Shown piece after piece: positions 7,956 to 16,727 of a DNA stretch of 34,329 nucleotides. The notes under the pieces were generated by a model. It was not told the origin of the DNA. It did no database searches and saw only the letters and a list, made by a program, of their open reading frames with translations. A program made the translations under genes and the position numbers. The number at the start of each line of letters is the position of its first letter. Position 1 is the stretch's first letter. Origin of the DNA: Nonomuraea wenchangensis (GTDB lineage: Bacteria; Actinomycetota; Actinomycetes; Streptosporangiales; Streptosporangiaceae); contig NZ_FOHX01000033.1 in NCBI RefSeq assembly GCF_900111685.1, positions 1-34,329 on the forward strand. Direction: 5' to 3'.

Positions 7956-8576
7956 ATGACCGTCCCGCCGCTGAACCCCCGCACCACCGCCCTGCTCGTC
8001 CTGGACTACCAGCAGGCGACCCTGGCCGCGCTCCCCGACCCGGACGGGCCGCTGTCACGGGTGGCCGCCGCCATCGCCGACCTGCGCGCGCACGGCGCCA
8101 CCATCGCCTACGTACGACTCGGATTCACCGAAGCCGACTGGGCGGCGATCCCGCCCGACAACGCGACCTTCTCCGTCCTCGGCCGGCAGCGCCTCCTGCA
8201 CCACGCCGATCCGGCCACGGCCGTCCACCACCTGCTCGCTCCCGAGCCCGGCGACCTCACCGTGCGCAAGACCCGCGTCGGCGCCCTGTCCACGACCGAC
8301 CTGGACCGGCGGCTGCGCGAGCGCGGCATCACCACCCTGGTCATCGCGGGCGTCACCACCAGCGGCGTCGTGCTGTCCACGGTCACCGACGCCGCCGACC
8401 GCGACTACCGGCTCTACGTCCTCTCCGACGGCGTCGCCGACCCGGACCCGCACGTCCACCGGACCCTCATGACCGGCGTCCTCCCGCGGCTGGCCCACGT
8501 CATCGACACGGCCGGCCTGCGCGCGCTCCTGCCCGGGAGCGGTGCGGGGGCCGGGTCACTGGAGCCGGCGGGCTAG
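7956..8576 (+). CDS. Isochorismatase-fold protein lacking the catalytic cysteine
   Basis: 206 residues with clear isochorismatase-like (cysteine hydrolase) architecture: 'LLVLDYQQATLAAL' with Asp17, 'VRKTRVGAL' with Lys105, and 'TTLVIAGVTTSGVVLSTVTD'. Active members have an Asp-Lys-Cys triad with Cys in the last motif (GVxTxxCV). Here the position holds Gly137, so the acid and lysine remain but the nucleophile is gone. A branch of actinobacterial proteins with 'TSGVVLST' exists, so this is a lineage trait rather than a sequencing error. It may bind a ligand or use another chemistry. AAGGAG precedes ATG 7956. It probably shares the MFS transcript. The 3' end overlaps the ABC permease gene by 21 bp, tail to tail. 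Confidence 0.85.
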   Translation: MTVPPLNPRTTALLVLDYQQATLAALPDPDGPLSRVAAAIADLRAHGATIAYVRLGFTEADWAAIPPDNATFSVLGRQRLLHHADPATAVHHLLAPEPGDLTVRKTRVGALSTTDLDRRLRERGITTLVIAGVTTSGVVLSTVTDAADRDYRLYVLSDGVADPDPHVHRTLMTGVLPRLAHVIDTAGLRALLPGSGAGAGSLEPAG

Positions 8577-11054
8577 GGGCAGCCTGGTCCTGGTGAGCAG
8601 CGCCGCCGCCGTCGCCAGGACGGGCGGCCCCGCCACCACGGCGAGCACGAACGGCCACGGCACGGCGATCGTGGCGGGATCCCCGGCGCCGTGCGTCGTC
8701 ATCGGCCGGCTCAGCGCCACGCCCGTCACCGCACCCGCGGCCAGCCCCATCAGCGCGCCGAGCCCGGCGACGTAGAGCGCCTGACCGGCCACCACCAGCC
8801 GCAACGTCGCCGGCGGCGCGCCGACGGCCAGCATGGTCGCCCGCTCGGGCCGCATGTCGGCCGCCGCCAGGCCGGTGGCGGCCAGCGTGCCGCCTACGGC
8901 GAGGACGACGGCGCCCACGAGCCAGCCCCACAAGGCGGGAGTGGGCAGGTTGCGGTAGCCCTCCTCGGAGGCGACCGTGACCCGGCCGGTCGCCTTGGAC
9001 AGATCGTGTCCCAGCGTGGAGCCGACCGGGAGCCGGTGCATCGCGTAGAGCTGCCGCTCCGCCGTGGCGAACCCCGCCTGCTCGACGAGGGCGCGCGGCA
9101 GCAGGGCGCCGCCCTGGTGCTCGTCGGCCGGTACGGCGACCACCGCCGGCACGTCGAGCCTGCGCGGGGGGCCGGACGTGGAGCCGGCCCGCAGCGCCAG
9201 CTTGCCGTCGCGCACCGCGGCCGGGTCGAACACCACGGCCTTGCCGCTCGCCAGCGCCTCGGCCGCCCGCGGGTCGTCCCGTCCCTGGAGGAGCCGGAGC
9301 AGGGCCCGGTCACCGATGGCCGCCGTGCGACGGGTACGGATGCCGTTCCACTTCACGGTGTACCGCAGCGCGTAGCGGTGGCCCTGGGCGTCCTGCGCCT
9401 GGTAGCCGGGGGCCAGCGGCACCCCGGGCAGCAGCCGGGCGGCCTCGGCGCGGAGTTTGCCCCAGGTGGCGTCGCTCATGGTGCCGCCCCAGATCGCGAG
9501 CGTGCCGGTCGGGCGCGCCGAGGTGTAGGCGTCGCGCCGGTCCTTGTACTCGCTCTGCGCGCCGATGCCCATGGCGACGGCCGTGGCCGTGACCGCCATG
9601 ACGGCCGCGACGGCGCTCGCCGTACGGGAGCGGTGGCGGACCGCGTCGCGGACGGCCACCCGCAGCGGCAGCCGCAGCCGCGTGGCCGCCCGTCCGGTGA
9701 AGCGGACCAGCCAGGGGGTCAGCACCAGCAGCCCGATCATGATCAGCACCGCGGCGGCCCACACCCACACCGATTCCGACTGGCGGCGCGCCACCACGGT
9801 CGCCCCCAGCCCGGCCAGCACCAGAACGACCCCGGCCAGGGGCCGTCCCGGCCCGTCGGCGGCGGCGGCCGGGCGGTCGGCCAGCACGCTCGCGGTGTCC
9901 TGCCGGGCCGCCTGGACGGCGGGCACCAGCGCCGCCGTGATCCCGGAGACCAGGCCCAGCGCGGCCACGGCCAGCACCGCCGCCCACGGGACGTCCACCG
10001 GGCCGACCGTCGCCGCCGTCCAGCGCGCCAGGACCGGGGCGCCGAGCGCGCCGGCCCCGATGCCCAGCGCCGTCGCCACGAACGTGGCCGCACCGCCGAG
10101 GACCAGCCCGTCGGCCAGCACGATCGTCCGCAGGTGCGCGGCGGAGCCGCCCTGCGCCGCGATCTCGGCGAGCTCCCGCCGCCGTCTCCTGAGCCCGACC
10201 GCGAAGGCGGGCCCGGCCAGCAGCACGGTCTCCAGCACCACCATGATCACCATGACGCCGAGCCCGGCCGTCCCCGCGGCGTTCATGGGGCCGGGACGGA
10301 GCGGAGTGCGTGAGTCCGAGATCATGGCGGGGGAGGTGACGTACAGGCCGGCCGCGTTCAGCGCGGGGACTTCCTTCCAGGTCACCGGTTTCGGGGTGTC
10401 GGCCAGCCAGCCGGAGCCGTAGTCGTGCGGCGACCACAACTCCTCCGTCTGCGCGGGCGAGACGTCCGGGCCCACGACCTGCCGGAGCGCGGGCTGGTGC
10501 GGGTGCTCCACCACGCCCACCACGGTCAGCGGGGCCGCGCCGGCCGGCCGCAGGACGTCGCCGGGCCGCAGGCCGGACTCGGGGGTCGCGGCGACCTCTC
10601 CGGCCGCGGGCAGCCTGCCCTCGGCCAGCGTCAGCATCCCCTTGGTGAGGGGGTCGTGCAGGTCGATCCGCAGCGCCTCGATCCGCTCGGCCCCTGGCTG
10701 GAGCACGCCGACGGTGAAGGGGACCAGCCGGGTGCCGGGCCCGAGCCGGGCCGCCACCTCGGACGGGCCGAGCCGGGCGGCGGGCGTTCCGTCGCCGCCC
10801 GTGCTCCAGCTCGTCCCGGTCGGCTCCTGGTGGAGCTCCGTGCCCGGGGGCGCCTGCATGATGCGGGCGTCGGCCGCGCCGAACTCGGCCGTCAGCCCTT
10901 CACGGGAGGAGACGGCCATGGTCTCGACGAGGGTGAACAGCGCCGTGATCACCAGCACCGGCAGGCCGATCATCACCATGATGAGCGCGCTGCGCCCCCG
11001 GGAGCGCCACGCGCTGCGGCGGGAGATGCGCAGCGCGGCCAGCAGGGCGCTCAT
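8556..11054 (-). CDS. ABC transporter permease, FtsX/MacB type with two FtsX domains
   Basis: 832 residues. It starts with a positively charged leader and one membrane helix ('ALIMVMIGLPVLVITALFTL'), then a large extracytoplasmic domain up to about residue 260. Three helices and an internal loop of the first FtsX domain follow (about 265-440). The second half repeats the plan with a second extracytoplasmic domain and three C-terminal helices (about 700-815). This duplicated type acts without classic transport in many cases, as mechanotransmission or lipid/peptide extrusion linked to antibiotic resistance. Its ATG overlaps the ATPase stop by 4 bp (ATGA), so subunits are made together. Third gene of the padR operon. 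Substrate unknown. Confidence 0.9.
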   Translation of the reverse strand: MSALLAALRISRRSAWRSRGRSALIMVMIGLPVLVITALFTLVETMAVSSREGLTAEFGAADARIMQAPPGTELHQEPTGTSWSTGGDGTPAARLGPSEVAARLGPGTRLVPFTVGVLQPGAERIEALRIDLHDPLTKGMLTLAEGRLPAAGEVAATPESGLRPGDVLRPAGAAPLTVVGVVEHPHQPALRQVVGPDVSPAQTEELWSPHDYGSGWLADTPKPVTWKEVPALNAAGLYVTSPAMISDSRTPLRPGPMNAAGTAGLGVMVIMVVLETVLLAGPAFAVGLRRRRRELAEIAAQGGSAAHLRTIVLADGLVLGGAATFVATALGIGAGALGAPVLARWTAATVGPVDVPWAAVLAVAALGLVSGITAALVPAVQAARQDTASVLADRPAAAADGPGRPLAGVVLVLAGLGATVVARRQSESVWVWAAAVLIMIGLLVLTPWLVRFTGRAATRLRLPLRVAVRDAVRHRSRTASAVAAVMAVTATAVAMGIGAQSEYKDRRDAYTSARPTGTLAIWGGTMSDATWGKLRAEAARLLPGVPLAPGYQAQDAQGHRYALRYTVKWNGIRTRRTAAIGDRALLRLLQGRDDPRAAEALASGKAVVFDPAAVRDGKLALRAGSTSGPPRRLDVPAVVAVPADEHQGGALLPRALVEQAGFATAERQLYAMHRLPVGSTLGHDLSKATGRVTVASEEGYRNLPTPALWGWLVGAVVLAVGGTLAATGLAAADMRPERATMLAVGAPPATLRLVVAGQALYVAGLGALMGLAAGAVTGVALSRPMTTHGAGDPATIAVPWPFVLAVVAGPPVLATAAALLTRTRLPLARRLQ

Positions 11055-11743
11055 CGGGCGCTCGCCAGGGGCGTGTCCGTGGTGTCGGCGATCATCCCGT
11101 CGCGCAGGAACACCACCCGGTCGGCCCAGGCGGCGTAGCGCGGCTCGTGGGTGACCAGCAGGACCGCCGCGCCCGCGTCGCAGCGGGCGCGTAATATCCG
11201 CAGGATCTCGTCGCCGGTGCGCGTGTCGAGCGCCCCGGTCGGCTCGTCGGCCAGCAGCAGGCGCCGCTCGCCGACCAGGGCGCGGGCGATCGCGATCCGC
11301 TGACGCTGCCCGCCGGACAGCTCCTCGGGGAAACGGTCGGCCAGGTCCGCGCTGTCGACCTCCGCCAGCACGGCCATGGCCTCCTGCCTGGCCCGGCCCG
11401 ACCGTACGCCGTCGAGCTCGCGCGGCAGCATCACGTTCTCCGCCGCCGTCAGTGACGTGATCAGGTTGAGGTCCTGGAAGACGTAGCCGACGCTGCGCCG
11501 GCGCAGCGCCGCCAGATCGCGTACGCCCGCCAGATCCTGCTCGCCGATGTGCACCGTCCCTGAGGTGGGCCGGTCGAGCCCGCCCGCGAGGTTGAGCAGG
11601 GTCGACTTGCCGGACCCGGACGGGCCCATGACCGCGACCAGCTCGCCCACGTCGAGCTCGAGGCTCACGCCTTTGAGAGCGTGCACGGCCGTCGCACCCT
11701 CGCCGTGGACCCTGGTCACCCCGGCCAGTCGTACGTACGTCAA
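11051..11743 (-). CDS. ABC transporter ATPase, MacB/LolD-like
   Basis: 230 residues from TTG 11743. It has Walker A GPSGSGKS (about 40-47), Q-loop Gln in 'YVFQDLNLI', signature LSGGQ (about 142-146), Walker B 'LLLADEPTGALD' and the switch His in 'VTHE'. The 'DEPTGALD' form and length are characteristic of ATPases that energise FtsX-type permeases. I chose TTG because it carries an almost perfect AAGGAGG a few bases upstream and makes a 4-bp TTGA overlap with the padR stop. The frame extends to 11782 inside padR without an equally good start. It works at the inner face of the membrane with the permease encoded next. Confidence 0.92.
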   Translation of the reverse strand: MTYVRLAGVTRVHGEGATAVHALKGVSLELDVGELVAVMGPSGSGKSTLLNLAGGLDRPTSGTVHIGEQDLAGVRDLAALRRRSVGYVFQDLNLITSLTAAENVMLPRELDGVRSGRARQEAMAVLAEVDSADLADRFPEELSGGQRQRIAIARALVGERRLLLADEPTGALDTRTGDEILRILRARCDAGAAVLLVTHEPRYAAWADRVVFLRDGMIADTTDTPLASAR

Positions 11744-12249
11744 CTCTCCTCCTTCAGAACGGCCTCGCAGTGGTCCAGCCACCGTTGCTCGGCCTCGGCC
11801 TGGAAGATCATGGAGTCGATCACGAGCCGCTGGGCCGCGCCGTCCGTGGCCGCGCGTTTGGCCGTGGTGAGCCGCTGGAGGGCGCGCATGGTCGCCGTCC
11901 GCTGCTTGTGGATGACCTCGGCGACGTCCGCCCGGCCGGCGGCGACGGCCATGGCCAGCTTGATGACCAGCTCGTCCCGCGGCCGGTCGGACTGGACGAC
12001 GGGCGTGCCGAACCAGCGCGCCAGCTCCTCCCGGCCGGCGGCGGTGATCGTGTAGGCCACCCGGCCCTGCTCGTCCGACTCGCCCGGCTCGACGAGGCCG
12101 TCACGCTCCAGCCGGGACAGCGTCGTGTAGACCTGGCCGATGTTGAGCGGCCAGGTCGCCCCTGTGGACGCCTCGAACTCGACCCGCAGCTGGTAGCCGT
12201 GGCGGGACCCCGTGCTGAGCAGAGCGAGCAGCCCGTGCCTGATCGACAT
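11740..12249 (-). CDS. PadR-family transcriptional regulator
   Basis: 169 residues. The N-terminal winged helix has the PadR signature: 'LLALLSTGSRHGYQL', 'LNIGQVYTTLSRLERDGLVE', and the wing 'RVAYTITAAGREEL'. A C-terminal helical region (about 95-169) serves for dimerisation, which places it in the longer PadR subgroup. Regulators of this kind usually repress their own operon, including a drug-type ABC exporter, until a toxic compound binds. Here the gene leads padR-ATPase-permease with 4-bp overlaps at both junctions. Two operator boxes lie only 2 bp before the ATG and cover the promoter. No Shine-Dalgarno sequence is present, so the mRNA is probably leaderless. Confidence 0.93.
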   Translation of the reverse strand: MSIRHGLLALLSTGSRHGYQLRVEFEASTGATWPLNIGQVYTTLSRLERDGLVEPGESDEQGRVAYTITAAGREELARWFGTPVVQSDRPRDELVIKLAMAVAAGRADVAEVIHKQRTATMRALQRLTTAKRAATDGAAQRLVIDSMIFQAEAEQRWLDHCEAVLKEES

Positions 12250-12251
12250 GA

Positions 12252-12286
12252 ATACTCAGTATGCATACGCGGTATGCCCAGAGCAA
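12252..12286 (-). promoter_or_regulatory. padR promoter with tandem ATAC-N3-GTAT operator boxes
   Basis: On the + strand ATACTCAGTAT (12252-12262) and ATACGCGGTAT (12265-12275) are two copies of ATAC-N3-GTAT, centre to centre 13 bp. The sequence between the centres, GTATGCATAC, is itself a palindrome. ATAC/GTAT dyads are known operators of PadR-like repressors. On the coding (minus) strand CATACT (12258-12263) fits a -10 and TTGCTC (12281-12286) a -35, with a 17-bp spacer. The transcript would begin at or next to the ATG. A bound repressor would cover -10 and the start site. Confidence 0.75.
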
Positions 12287-12366
12287 GTGCCCAGCAGGCC
12301 GCTGAAGGCACGGGCGCCCGCTTCGCTCGTCCGGCGGGATCGACGGCGTGCCCTTGCAGGCGCGGG

Positions 12367-12556
12367 CTGACGCCAAGGGAGTTCGAGGTCGCCCGGCTCG
12401 TGGCACGGGGCCTGTCGACCGCCGAGATCGCCGCGGACCTGTTCGTCTCGCCCCACACCGTTCGCGGTCACCTCAAAGGCCGTCTCCGGTAAGGCGGGGA
12501 TCTCCAGCCGTGGTGAGCTCGTCGCGCGGTTGTTCAGCTCGTGGCGCCCCAGGTGA
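12367..12556 (+). pseudogene. LuxR-type helix-turn-helix remnant with a one-base frameshift
   Basis: From 12367 the + frame reads 'LTPREFEVARLVARG' and 'LSTAEIAADLFVSPHTVRG', the recognition region of a LuxR/GerE domain, up to HLK at 12469-12477. Then TAA appears at 12490. Dropping one A from AAA (12475-12477) restores 'KAVSGKAGISSRGELVARLF', which is exactly how such domains continue, ending at TGA 12554-12556. Upstream of 12367 no receiver, AAA or TPR sequence or start codon was recognised; only the last 50-60 residues of a larger regulator survive. Both lesions (5' deletion and insertion) indicate a dead gene. It lies between the padR promoter and the 3' end of gntR, overlapping the latter by 23 bp. 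Confidence 0.82.
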
Positions 12557-13289
12557 GGGAGAGGCCGGTGGCGGCGCGTTCGGTGCGGATCTCCATCATG
12601 CTGCCGAGGATGGTGGCGTGGTCGGACACCACGGGGGTGGCGTCGAGCGCGTACGTGATCCGCGTGCTGACCAGCACCGGGCTGCCCGGCGGCTCGTGCA
12701 GGTGGCGGGCGGCGGCCGCGTCGAGCAGCCCTGGCCGGACCACCTCGGACGCCCGGGCGACCGCCACCCCCGCGTCGGCGAGGGCCGTGTAGAGGGAGAC
12801 GGCGGCGAAGTCGCGGTCGCGGATCCGGTCGGCCACCGGCCGGCGTATCCAGGACACCTGGTGCACGGCGGGACGCCCGGCGAACTCGCGGACCCGCTCC
12901 AGCCGCAGGGCGCTGTCGCCCGGAGGCAGCCGCAGCTCGGCGGCGACCCCGGCGGGGGCCCGGCGCACCGCCCGCCCGATCACCTCGGTGCGCACGTCAT
13001 GGCCCTGCTTGCGCAGGTCGTCGACCAGGCTGCGGAGCGAGTCGAGCTGGTAGGCCAGGTGGGGCGGGGCGACGAAGGTGCCCTTGCCGGGCCGCTGGAC
13101 GATCAGCCGCTCGTCGCTGAGCTCGCGCAGCGCGTGGCGCAGCGTCATGAGGGTCACCCCGTAGGAGGCGCTCAGCTCCCGTTGCGGCGGCAGCGCCTCC
13201 CCGGGGGCGTACTGTCCCGACCGGATCTTCGCGGCGAGGTCGGCGGCGATGGCGCGGTATCTCGCCTCGTGCCCGGCGTCGGGGGTCAT
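12534..13289 (-). CDS. GntR-family regulator, HutC subfamily (UTRA domain)
   Basis: 251 residues. The winged helix-turn-helix (about 8-75) contains 'YRAIAADLAAKIRSGQYAPG', 'LPPQRELSASYGVTLMTLRH' and 'RPGKGTFVAPP', the GntR hallmark. A UTRA ligand-binding domain (about 95-240) follows, with 'RLERVREFAGRPAVHQVSWI' and 'VSTRITYALDATPVVSDHA'. HutC-type proteins are usually repressors released by a pathway metabolite. Its ATG overlaps the trpA stop (ATGA), so it is the last gene of trpB-trpA-gntR. A pair of GTTCTATAAC sites before trpB is the most likely operator. The ligand may be indole, tryptophan or a precursor; this is inference. Confidence 0.92.
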   Translation of the reverse strand: MTPDAGHEARYRAIAADLAAKIRSGQYAPGEALPPQRELSASYGVTLMTLRHALRELSDERLIVQRPGKGTFVAPPHLAYQLDSLRSLVDDLRKQGHDVRTEVIGRAVRRAPAGVAAELRLPPGDSALRLERVREFAGRPAVHQVSWIRRPVADRIRDRDFAAVSLYTALADAGVAVARASEVVRPGLLDAAAARHLHEPPGSPVLVSTRITYALDATPVVSDHATILGSMMEIRTERAATGLSLTWGATS

Positions 13290-14094
13290 CGTGGTCGGTC
13301 ACACTCCTGGTCGAGGGCTTGCCGCAGGGTCATGAGGAAGGACCTCAGCTCGTCCGGTCCGGCGCCGTCGAGCACCCGCCGCATGACCGCGGCGCCGACC
13401 ACGACGCCGTCGGCGTGCCGGCGGGCTTCGCGTGCCTGGTCCGGGGTGGAGATGCCGAATCCTAGCAAGACCGGCAGGTCGGTGACGCGCCTGATCCGTT
13501 CGGTGAGTTCGGCCGCCGAGGCGGCGAGCGCGGCCCGCTCACCGGTGGTGCCCATCACCGACACCGCGTACACGAATCCGCGGCTGTGGCGGGCGATCTC
13601 CGCCAGCCGCTCCTGGGGCGTGGACGGCGAGGCGAGCAGGGCCGGCTCGATCCCGGCTTCGGCGGCGACGTCCGTCAGCTCGTCCGCCTCGTGCACCGGC
13701 AGGTCGGGCACGATCAGGCCGGCGACGCCGGCCCGGCCCAGCGCCTCGCAGAAGGCCCGGGGCCCGTCGTGCAGCACCAGGTTGTAGTAGGTGCTGACGA
13801 CGAGTGGCACGCCCAGGTCCGGCAGCCCGGACAGGTCGGTGAGGATCCGGCGGGTGCTCGCCCCCCGGTCGAGCGCCGCCTGGCTGGCCTGCTGGATGGT
13901 CACGCCGTCCAGCGTGGGGTCGGAGAAGGGCAGGCCGACCTCGATCGCGTCCGCCCCGGCGGCGGCGAACGCCCGCAGGTAGTCGGTCCAGCCGGGCGTG
14001 ATCCCGGCGGTGACGTACGGCATGAGCAGCCCGCGGCCGGTGTCGCGGCGGGCACGCAGGTGGCGTTCGACCGCGCCCGCGGTCAGGGCGTTCG

Positions 14095-14098
<4 letters not shown>
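13286..14098 (-). CDS. trpA: Tryptophan synthase alpha subunit
   Basis: 270 residues from a GTG that overlaps the trpB stop as GTGA (14095-14098). TrpA cleaves indole-3-glycerol phosphate to indole and glyceraldehyde-3-phosphate and passes indole to TrpB through a tunnel. The catalytic Glu lies in 'DAIEVGLPFSDPTLDGVTIQ' (about residue 53) and the catalytic Asp at about residue 64. Phosphate-binding turns are 'FVYAVSVMGTTGERA' and 'LLGFGISTPDQA'. Length is normal for the family. The frame is open upstream inside trpB but those codons belong to the other frame. It is followed by gntR with a 4-bp overlap. No other trp genes are present in the window. Confidence 0.96.
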
Positions 14099-15300
<1,202 letters not shown>

Positions 15301-15314
15301 GCCATGCTCCCATC

Positions 15315-15344
15315 GTTCTATAACTCTGGAGAGAGTTCTATAAC
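15315..15344 (-). promoter_or_regulatory. trpB-trpA-gntR operator: two GTTCTATAAC repeats 20 bp apart
   Basis: GTTCTATAAC occurs at 15315-15324 and 15335-15344, exactly two helical turns apart, starting 15 bp before the trpB ATG. Each fits the palindromic pattern GTTNTANAAC. The 10 bp between them (TCTGGAGAGA) is itself nearly symmetric. GntR/HutC operators commonly are short GT...AC dyads. On the coding strand TATAGA (15317-15322) could be a -10, so binding would block transcription. Assignment to the operon's own GntR is inference. Confidence 0.65.
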
Positions 15345-15396
15345 AGTGAGTGTGGCATGGACGGCGCGGGCCCGCCACCACCCGCTGGGGTCTCCC

Positions 15397-15987
15397 TCAG
15401 CCGGCGGGCGTCGCGGGTGCCGGCTTGGCCTTCGTGCCGACGCCGCCGAACAGGGCGAGGCCGCTGACGACGACCCGTGGCGCCCCCCGCCTGCTGCGGA
15501 CCGCGCTCCTGTCGAACGCGCCGAACAGGCCGAAGCCCTTGACCTCGACCTCCACGTCGTCGGGCACGACCACCTCCGTGTACCCCCACAGGGCGAAGGC
15601 GCGCACCCGGATCTCCCGGCTCGCGAAGCGGGCGTCACGCAGGTCGATCTCGCCGCCGCCGAACATCGACAGCGACGTGAACGCCCGCGGGGCGACCCAG
15701 CGGCCCTTGCGGCTGAACCAGCCGAACACGCTGAAGGCGAAACGGGAGCCGGGCTCGTCCGCCACCACCAGCGAGTCCGTCCGGGCCGGCTCGGGCAGGC
15801 CGCGGCCCGCGTGGGCGAGCTCGCCCCGGGTCCGGGCCCCGTAGATCTCGCTCAGCCGCTGGTCCAGCTCGGCCAGCTCGATCCGGCCCGCGGCGGCGGC
15901 GTCCTGGAGCCGCCGGGCCGCCCGCTCACGCTCCTCGTCGGAGGGGCGGGTCTGACGGTCGGGGATGAGGTCGGGATGCTCGGCCAT
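15397..15987 (-). CDS. DUF1707 (SHOCT-like) protein with C-terminal LiaF-like beta repeat
   Basis: 196 residues from ATG 15987. The first half holds a DUF1707 domain: 'RPSDEERERAARRLQDAAAA', 'GRIELAELDQRLSEIYGART', a small helical module found at the N-terminus of many actinobacterial membrane-associated proteins. The second half ('FSVFGWFSRKGRW', 'LSMFGGGEIDLRDARF', 'VKGFGLFGAFD', 'VSGLALFGGVGTKAKP') has repeated FGxxxx strands like the cell-wall-active antibiotic response domain of LiaF. No membrane helix is visible, so it is likely cytoplasmic or peripheral. The frame is open to 16050 but that part is not conserved in character. It follows tetR, with a palindrome between them, and is probably that repressor's target. 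Confidence 0.85.
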   Translation of the reverse strand: MAEHPDLIPDRQTRPSDEERERAARRLQDAAAAGRIELAELDQRLSEIYGARTRGELAHAGRGLPEPARTDSLVVADEPGSRFAFSVFGWFSRKGRWVAPRAFTSLSMFGGGEIDLRDARFASREIRVRAFALWGYTEVVVPDDVEVEVKGFGLFGAFDRSAVRSRRGAPRVVVSGLALFGGVGTKAKPAPATPAG

Positions 15988-16031
15988 GCTCTCGGTCCTG
16001 TCTGCGGGATCAGCGGTGCAGGACCATCTTA

Positions 16032-16047
16032 TTCTCCAAGTGGAGAA
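16032..16047 (-). promoter_or_regulatory. Palindrome TTCTCCA-AG-TGGAGAA, probable TetR operator
   Basis: A perfect 7-bp-arm inverted repeat lies between the tetR stop (16052) and the DUF1707 start (15987). Size and symmetry suit a TetR dimer. It stands 45 bp before the DUF1707 ATG, where a promoter for that gene must be. The adjacent TetR (16052-16699) is the natural candidate to bind it. Not tested against other occurrences. Confidence 0.6.
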
Positions 16048-16051
16048 CAAG

Positions 16052-16699
16052 TTAGCCGGCCGCCTCCATGCCGGACTCCTCCACGCCGGACTCCTCCACC
16101 ATGTGAGCGCCCATCATCCGCGCGAGCTGGACGCGGAACTCCGCAGCGTGCGCCGGGTCGTCGGGGTCGTGCCCCAGGCCCGCCAGCCACGACCGGCCGC
16201 CGATGGCGAAGCCGTACGCGGCCGAGAGCCCGACCAGCACCACCGCCTCGATGCGCGCCCTGCTCGGCGCCGGCCGGCCCGCGAGCGCCTCCTTGATCCC
16301 GGCCTCCATCGTGTCGACCAGCTCCACCAGCTCCGGCCGCGTGGCGCCCCGGTAGTCGGCGTGCATCTCCGCCCAGACGAACAGGCGCAGGTAGCGTTCG
16401 TCCGCCAGGGTGTCGAACACCACGTCCATGATCCCGGCCGCCAGCGGCACGCCGTCCTCGGCGCGGATACGGTCACGCACCCGCGCCTCGATGCGGTCGT
16501 TCTCGACCCGCAGCACCTCCCTGACCAGGGCGGCATAACTGCCGAAATAGTGGGCCACCAGCCCGTGGGCGACCCCGGCGGCCTCGGCGATCTGCCGCAG
16601 GCTCACGTTGTCCGGGCCCCGCTGCCTGATCAGCTCCGCCGCCGCGGCCAGCAGCTCGGCGCGTGACTCCGCAGGGTCGCGCCTGCGTCTTGGTGCCAT
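16052..16699 (-). CDS. TetR-family transcriptional regulator
   Basis: 215 residues. The N-terminal domain has 'ESRAELLAAAAELIRQRGPD' and 'VSLRQIAEAAGVAHGLVAHY', then 'FGSYAALVREVL', a canonical TetR helix-turn-helix. The C-terminal helical domain (about 80-200) binds an unknown ligand. The extreme C-terminus contains a duplicated five-residue unit (VEESG-VEESG region) from a 15-bp tandem repeat. No Shine-Dalgarno sequence precedes ATG 16699, but TAAACT lies 7 nt upstream on the coding strand, so a leaderless transcript is likely. The downstream DUF1707 gene and the intervening palindrome are the likely regulated unit. Confidence 0.92.
   Translation of the reverse strand: MAPRRRRDPAESRAELLAAAAELIRQRGPDNVSLRQIAEAAGVAHGLVAHYFGSYAALVREVLRVENDRIEARVRDRIRAEDGVPLAAGIMDVVFDTLADERYLRLFVWAEMHADYRGATRPELVELVDTMEAGIKEALAGRPAPSRARIEAVVLVGLSAAYGFAIGGRSWLAGLGHDPDDPAHAAEFRVQLARMMGAHMVEESGVEESGMEAAG
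16070..16099 (-). repeat. 15-bp tandem duplication at the 3' end of tetR
   Basis: GCCGGACTCCTCCAC is repeated back to back at 16070-16084 and 16085-16099 (+ strand). Because 15 is a multiple of three the frame is kept, adding one extra copy of a five-residue acidic unit near the C-terminus. It is probably a replication-slippage product with no effect on DNA binding. Confidence 0.85.
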
Positions 16700-16727
16700 G
16701 CCCGGGAGTTTAGGCCGCGCGGCAGGC

